This document shows, piece after piece, positions 14,310 to 17,673 of a stretch of DNA of 17,673 nt. The DNA comes from an uncultured Streptococcus sp. Lineage in GTDB: Bacteria > Bacillota > Bacilli > Lactobacillales > Streptococcaceae. Numbering within the stretch: the stretch's first letter is position 1; every line of letters begins with the position of its first letter. The stretch spans positions 1-17,673 of the forward strand of contig NZ_CALHWC010000194.1 of assembly GCF_938036805.1 (NCBI RefSeq), written 5' to 3'. Made by a program: the position numbers and the translations under genes. Under the pieces are notes generated by a model. It ran no database searches. It saw only the letters and a list, made by a program, of their open reading frames with translations, and was not told the origin of the DNA.

Positions 14310-14642
14310 ATGGAAATTGAAAAAACAAATCGAATGAATGCTCTGTTTGAGTTTTACGCGGCTTTGCTGACCGACAAGCAGATGAACTATATCGAGCTCT
14401 ACTATGCTGATGACTACAGCCTTGCTGAGATTGCCGAGGAGTTTAACGTGAGCCGCCAAGCTGTCTATGATAATATCAAGCGGACAGAGAAAATTCTGGA
14501 AGACTACGAAATGAAACTGCACATGTACTCTGACTATATTGTCAGAAGTCAGATTTTCGATCAGATTATGGAGAAATACCCTGATGATCCCTATTTGCAG
14601 GAGCAGCTTGCAGTTTTGTCCAGCATTGATAACCGAGAATAA
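14310..14642 (+). CDS. ylxM: YlxM, UPF0122 DNA-binding-like protein of the SRP operon
   Basis: A 110-residue protein of the YlxM/p13 family. It has a sigma-70 region 4-like helix-turn-helix: LTDKQMNYIELYYADDYSLAEIA and FNVSRQAVYDNIKRTEKILEDYE at about 20-65, followed by a helical acidic tail. It is normally encoded directly before ffh and modulates assembly or activity of the signal recognition particle. The start MEIEKTNRMN is the family start. No Shine-Dalgarno precedes it, and the -10 box is 7 bases upstream, so it appears to be translated from a leaderless mRNA. About 215 bases of hairpin-rich sequence separate it from ffh, more than the usual tight spacing. Confidence 0.93.
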   Translation: MEIEKTNRMNALFEFYAALLTDKQMNYIELYYADDYSLAEIAEEFNVSRQAVYDNIKRTEKILEDYEMKLHMYSDYIVRSQIFDQIMEKYPDDPYLQEQLAVLSSIDNRE

Positions 14643-14647
14643 AACGA

Positions 14648-14821
14648 GAGTGGGACAGAAATCGGTAATTCGTTAGAATTCGATTTCGTCGTCCCACCTC
14701 CGCACAGTTGAGTAGGGCTGTAAAAGCTGATGAAATCAGCGTAGTAGAGCCCACTCAACCACTGCGTCTTGCTCGACAATCCAAAGACAATTGAGAGGCT
14801 AGGACTTTTGTCCCAGACTTA
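14648..14821 (+). repeat. Three-hairpin intergenic element between ylxM and ffh
   Basis: Three consecutive stems fill the gap. Stem 1: GTGGGAC (14650-14656)/GTCCCAC (14691-14697) with inner GAAATCG/CGATTTC. Stem 2: GTTGAGT (14707-14713)/ACTCAAC (14753-14759), GGGCT/AGCCC, and inner GCTGAT/ATCAGC (14726-14740). Stem 3: AGGCTAGGAC/GTCCCAGACTT around TTTT (14796-14820). The start (GAGTGGGACAGAA) and end (TTTTGTCCCAG) are themselves inverted. I recall similar blocks in many intergenic gaps of the mitis/sanguinis group, so a non-coding repeat or MITE-like remnant is likely; stem 3 may weaken transcription into ffh. Confidence 0.6.
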
Positions 14822-14856
14822 TTTCCATCATTTGATAATTAAGAGGAGAAATATTT

Positions 14857-16425
14857 ATGGCTTTTGAAAATTTAACTGAACGCTTACAGAACGTCTTTAA
14901 AAACCTACGCAGAAAGGGGAAAATTTCTGAGAGTGATATCCAGGAAGCGACCAAGGAGATTCGTCTTGCTCTCTTGGAGGCTGACGTTGCCCTACCTGTT
15001 GTCAAAGACTTTATTAAAAAGATTCGTGAGCGAGCTATCGGACACGAAGTTATTGACACGCTCAATCCAGCTCAACAGATCATCAAAATCGTAGACGAAG
15101 AGCTAACAGCCATTCTGGGTTCTGATACTGCCGAGATTATCAAGTCACCAAAGATTCCGACTGTTATCATGATGGTCGGTTTGCAGGGGGCTGGTAAAAC
15201 GACCTTTGCGGGTAAATTAGCCAATAAACTCAAGAAAGAAGAAAATGCTCGTCCTCTGATGATTGCGGCGGATATCTACCGTCCAGCGGCTATTGATCAG
15301 CTGAAAACACTGGGGCAACAGATTGATGTGCCAGTCTTTGCCTTGGGTACCGAGTTTCCAGCAGTAGAGATTGTCCGTCAAGGTTTGGAGCAAGCCAAGG
15401 CTAATCACAACGACTATGTCTTGATTGATACGGCTGGTCGCCTACAAATTGATGAAAAGCTCATGCAGGAACTAGCTGATGTCAAGGCATTAGCACAGCC
15501 AAATGAAATTCTGCTGGTGGTCGATGCCATGATCGGTCAGGAAGCAGCAAACGTAGCCCGTGAATTTAACAATCAACTCGAAGTAACCGGGGTTATCCTG
15601 ACCAAGATTGATGGGGATACTCGTGGTGGTGCAGCTCTGTCAGTCCGTCAGATCACTGGCAAGCCAATCAAGTTTACTGGTACTGGTGAAAAGATTACCG
15701 ATATCGAAACCTTCCACCCAGACCGTATGTCTGGCCGTATCCTCGGCATGGGGGATATGCTGACCCTGATTGAAAAGGCCGCTCAAGAGTACGATGAGAA
15801 AAAATCGCTTGAAATGGCTGAAAAAATGCGGGAAAATACCTTTGATTTCAACGATTTCATCGACCAGCTGGATCAAGTTCAGAACATGGGACCTATGGAA
15901 GAATTGCTCAAGATGTTGCCAGGTATGGCCAATAATCCTGCTCTTAAAAACATCAAAGTAGATGAAAAAGAAATTGCCCGTAAACGTGCTATCGTATCCT
16001 CTATGACACCAGCCGAGCGGGAAAATCCAGACCTGCTTAACCCAAGTCGTCGTCGTCGGATTGCAGCTGGTTCTGGTAATAGCTTTGTCGAAGTCAATAA
16101 GTTTATCAAGGACTTTAACCAAGCCAAACAGATGATGCAGGGCGTCCTATCTGGAGATATGAACAAAATGATGAAACAGATGGGGCTCAACCCTAACAAT
16201 CTTCCTAAAAATATGCCGGGCGGCATGCCTGATATGTCAGCTTTAGAAGGCATGATGGGACAAGGCGGTATGCCGGATTTATCTGCCTTAGGCGGAGCGG
16301 GCATGCCAGATATGAGTCAACTTTTCGGCGGTGGCCTCAAAGGGAAAGCTGGAGAATTTCTCATGCGCCGCAGCATGAATAAAATGGCCAAGCAAATGAA
16401 GAAAAACAAGAAAAAACGGAAGTAA
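14857..16425 (+). CDS. ffh: Signal recognition particle GTPase Ffh
   Basis: The 522-residue SRP54 homologue binds 4.5S/scRNA and signal peptides of nascent chains, and with FtsY delivers ribosomes to the membrane. The N domain (1-90) is followed by the G domain with G1 GLQGAGKTT (108-116), DTAGR, and TKIDGDTRGGAALS. The C-terminal M domain is rich in Met and Gly (PGGMPDMSALEGMMGQGGM type) and ends in a strongly basic tail (KQMKKNKKKRK). Catalytic motifs and length are normal. RBS AAGAGGAG precedes the ATG. It is downstream of ylxM with a 215-bp gap. Confidence 0.98.
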   Translation: MAFENLTERLQNVFKNLRRKGKISESDIQEATKEIRLALLEADVALPVVKDFIKKIRERAIGHEVIDTLNPAQQIIKIVDEELTAILGSDTAEIIKSPKIPTVIMMVGLQGAGKTTFAGKLANKLKKEENARPLMIAADIYRPAAIDQLKTLGQQIDVPVFALGTEFPAVEIVRQGLEQAKANHNDYVLIDTAGRLQIDEKLMQELADVKALAQPNEILLVVDAMIGQEAANVAREFNNQLEVTGVILTKIDGDTRGGAALSVRQITGKPIKFTGTGEKITDIETFHPDRMSGRILGMGDMLTLIEKAAQEYDEKKSLEMAEKMRENTFDFNDFIDQLDQVQNMGPMEELLKMLPGMANNPALKNIKVDEKEIARKRAIVSSMTPAERENPDLLNPSRRRRIAAGSGNSFVEVNKFIKDFNQAKQMMQGVLSGDMNKMMKQMGLNPNNLPKNMPGGMPDMSALEGMMGQGGMPDLSALGGAGMPDMSQLFGGGLKGKAGEFLMRRSMNKMAKQMKKNKKKRK

Positions 16426-16429
16426 TCGC

Positions 16430-16465
16430 AAATAAGTTACATAATTTAGTTTATGTAACTTATTT
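16430..16465. terminator. Perfect 15-bp inverted repeat after ffh
   Basis: AAATAAGTTACATAA (16430-16444) and TTATGTAACTTATTT (16451-16465), loop of six. AT-rich stem running into TTTT; a terminator of moderate strength that also reads on the minus strand. The next gene starts 20 bases later, so read-through may serve it. Confidence 0.65.
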
Positions 16466-16485
16466 TGTACATTTAGGAAAAAGAA

Positions 16486-17277
16486 ATGAAAAAGTTGATT
16501 AAGTATCTAATTCGATTTTATAACGACATACAAGCGAAACTCACTTCCCATCCCATCAGTCATCTGCCCTTGAGCAAAGTTGACATACAACCAATTATTA
16601 TGATTCCCGGCAGTTCAGCAACAGAGAATCGTTTTAACAAAATGGTCCAAAAGCTCAATCATGGCCAACATCCGCACCATAGTCTTATTCGCATCAAAGT
16701 CTGGGATGACGGCTACATGACTTATCGCGGGCATTTGAAGCGAAAGGACAGAAAACCCATTTTTGTGATTGGTTTTCAGAATAATCACGATGGTTACAAA
16801 AATATCAAGAAGCAGGCTGCTATGTTTAACGCTGCTATAACTGTTTTGCGAGAGAAATACCCTTTTACCAGTTTTAAAGGCTTGGGGCATTCTAACGGCG
16901 GACTGGTTTATACAGTATTCCTGCAGCAATACCTGGCAAACCATTCTGGATTGGAGATGGAAAAGCTCCTGACTATTGGCAGTCCTTATAATTTGAATAA
17001 AAAAGAAGTCAGTTATCGAGTTCCGATGTTGGAAGATTTTGTGACCAATCAAGACAAGTTACCTCAGCAACTTCAGCATCTATCGATTTTAGGAATATTT
17101 TTCCGAGACGGTGATGGAATTGTCCATAGAAGCAGTGTAGAGGCTGGGAGTTTGATTTACAAAGGAAAGATTGCTTTGCATAGAGAGGTCGTCATCACAG
17201 GCAAGGCTGCTCATCATTCATCTCTACCACAAAATGAACAGGTAATTGATTTGATTAAAGGGTTTTTATTTCAATAA
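16486..17277 (+). CDS. DUF915-type alpha/beta hydrolase, cytosolic paralogue
   Basis: A 263-residue hydrolase of the same family as the gene at 1061. The oxyanion motif is IPGSSATENRF (40-50), the nucleophile elbow GHSNGG with Ser136, a likely Asp211 (FFRDGDGIVH) and His244 or His245 (KAAHHSSLPQN). Unlike the paralogue it has no clear signal anchor: the N-terminus is basic (KKLIKYLIRF) and amphipathic, so it is probably cytosolic or membrane-peripheral. The substrate is unknown. TAGGAAAAAG supplies a ribosome binding site. No promoter is evident between the ffh hairpin and this gene, so it may be read through from ffh. A MepB gene follows after 50 bases. Confidence 0.83.
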   Translation: MKKLIKYLIRFYNDIQAKLTSHPISHLPLSKVDIQPIIMIPGSSATENRFNKMVQKLNHGQHPHHSLIRIKVWDDGYMTYRGHLKRKDRKPIFVIGFQNNHDGYKNIKKQAAMFNAAITVLREKYPFTSFKGLGHSNGGLVYTVFLQQYLANHSGLEMEKLLTIGSPYNLNKKEVSYRVPMLEDFVTNQDKLPQQLQHLSILGIFFRDGDGIVHRSSVEAGSLIYKGKIALHREVVITGKAAHHSSLPQNEQVIDLIKGFLFQ

Positions 17278-17327
17278 TTATTTTACATAATTTAATTTTG
17301 GTAAAAAATTAGAAAGGCGATAAAAGA

Positions 17328-17673
17328 ATGATAATGACAGACATTCTTCATAAGTATTATGGTGACTTTGATCTGATAAATGAAAAATGGAATGAAGACT
17401 ATGAAAGCATTTTGATTAAGCCAAAGGATGATCAAGAATATAAAAGATGCCGTTTGGCAAAGAAAACACCTAAAAAAGAAGGCTACTTTACAGTCTTTTG
17501 GAAAAAAGACCAAGACAACAAGAATATTCCTTATACCGATAAAGACTTGGGTAATGAACTGGTTATTGTCGTCATCGACGACCGTCATTGCGGTATATTT
17601 ATCATTCCCAAAGAAGTGGCTATCAGTAAAAAAATTCTTTCTACAAAGGATTGTAAAGGAAAGATGGCTATGC
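17328..17673 (+). CDS. MepB family protein, N-terminal part (cut by window end)
   Basis: A frame open from ATG 17328 to the end of the window, 115 residues visible. It matches MepB: CRLAKKTPKKEGYFTVFWKK, NIPYTDKD and the GIFIIPKEVAISKKIL segment. MepB proteins (named from the Staphylococcus mepRAB locus) have unknown function. AGAAAGG (17311-17317) is a fair ribosome binding site for 17328; an in-frame ATG at 17334 is an alternative start. The gene lies close behind the DUF915 hydrolase. Confidence 0.8.
   Translation, partial: MIMTDILHKYYGDFDLINEKWNEDYESILIKPKDDQEYKRCRLAKKTPKKEGYFTVFWKKDQDNKNIPYTDKDLGNELVIVVIDDRHCGIFIIPKEVAISKKILSTKDCKGKMAM

Noticed and set aside
15640..16304. Long minus-strand frames (160 and 141 aa) opposite ffh
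   Set aside because: They are shadows of the biased ffh codons, lack ribosome binding sites and resemble no family.
16430..16465. Second island boundary, because AATAAGTTA...TAACTTATT also occurs at 11603-11643
   Set aside because: The arms are short, AT-rich and found as a post-ffh hairpin; there is no integrase or core repeat there, so the likeness is probably chance.
1..17673. CRISPR array, tRNA or rRNA genes
   Set aside because: No regularly spaced repeats and no tRNA cloverleaf or rRNA sequence were seen; the island uses a protein gene, not a tRNA, as its target.

Overview
The window is chromosomal DNA of a low-GC Firmicute, almost certainly a Streptococcus, and probably of the mitis/sanguinis group. 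This rests on recognition of GuaA, YlxM and Ffh, on the guaA-GntR and ylxM-ffh gene order, on a DUF1002 secreted protein, and on hairpin-rich intergenic repeats typical of that group. No database search was possible, so all family names come from recognising motifs.

Region 1 (1-3120) is host DNA. It holds the end of a membrane protein, a GrpB/UPF0157 protein, a DUF915 alpha/beta hydrolase with a signal anchor and a strong extended -10 promoter, and a secreted DUF1002 protein that ends at a symmetrical bidirectional terminator.

Region 2 (3121-11704) is an integrated mobile element of about 8.57 kb inserted in the 3' end of guaA. A 13-bp direct repeat covering the last four codons of guaA, stop included, bounds it. 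Just inside both ends lie matching paired repeats (GCAGGGA-N5-GCAGGGAAT) that look like integrase arm-binding sites. All element genes read rightward: an acidic small protein, a 26-residue hydrophobic peptide, a serine recombinase, a Mor-like regulator, a four-zinc-ribbon membrane protein, a two-gene unit (DUF1643 protein plus an unrecognised 344-aa protein), a 926-aa primase-helicase (AEP plus DUF927-like), a DUF3173 protein (likely the directionality factor) and a tyrosine integrase. No relaxase, coupling protein, capsid or terminase gene is visible. The element therefore looks like a self-replicating but non-self-transferring island or satellite carrying cargo. The DUF1643 pair is the best candidate for an undescribed accessory system, possibly anti-phage, but its function is unknown.

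Region 3 (11693-17673) is host DNA again. It holds guaA on the minus strand, a divergent GntR/UTRA regulator, ylxM (apparently leaderless), a three-hairpin intergenic block, ffh, a second DUF915 hydrolase and the start of a MepB-family protein cut by the window edge. The element adds a new convergent terminator for guaA, replacing the one left behind at 3084-3112.
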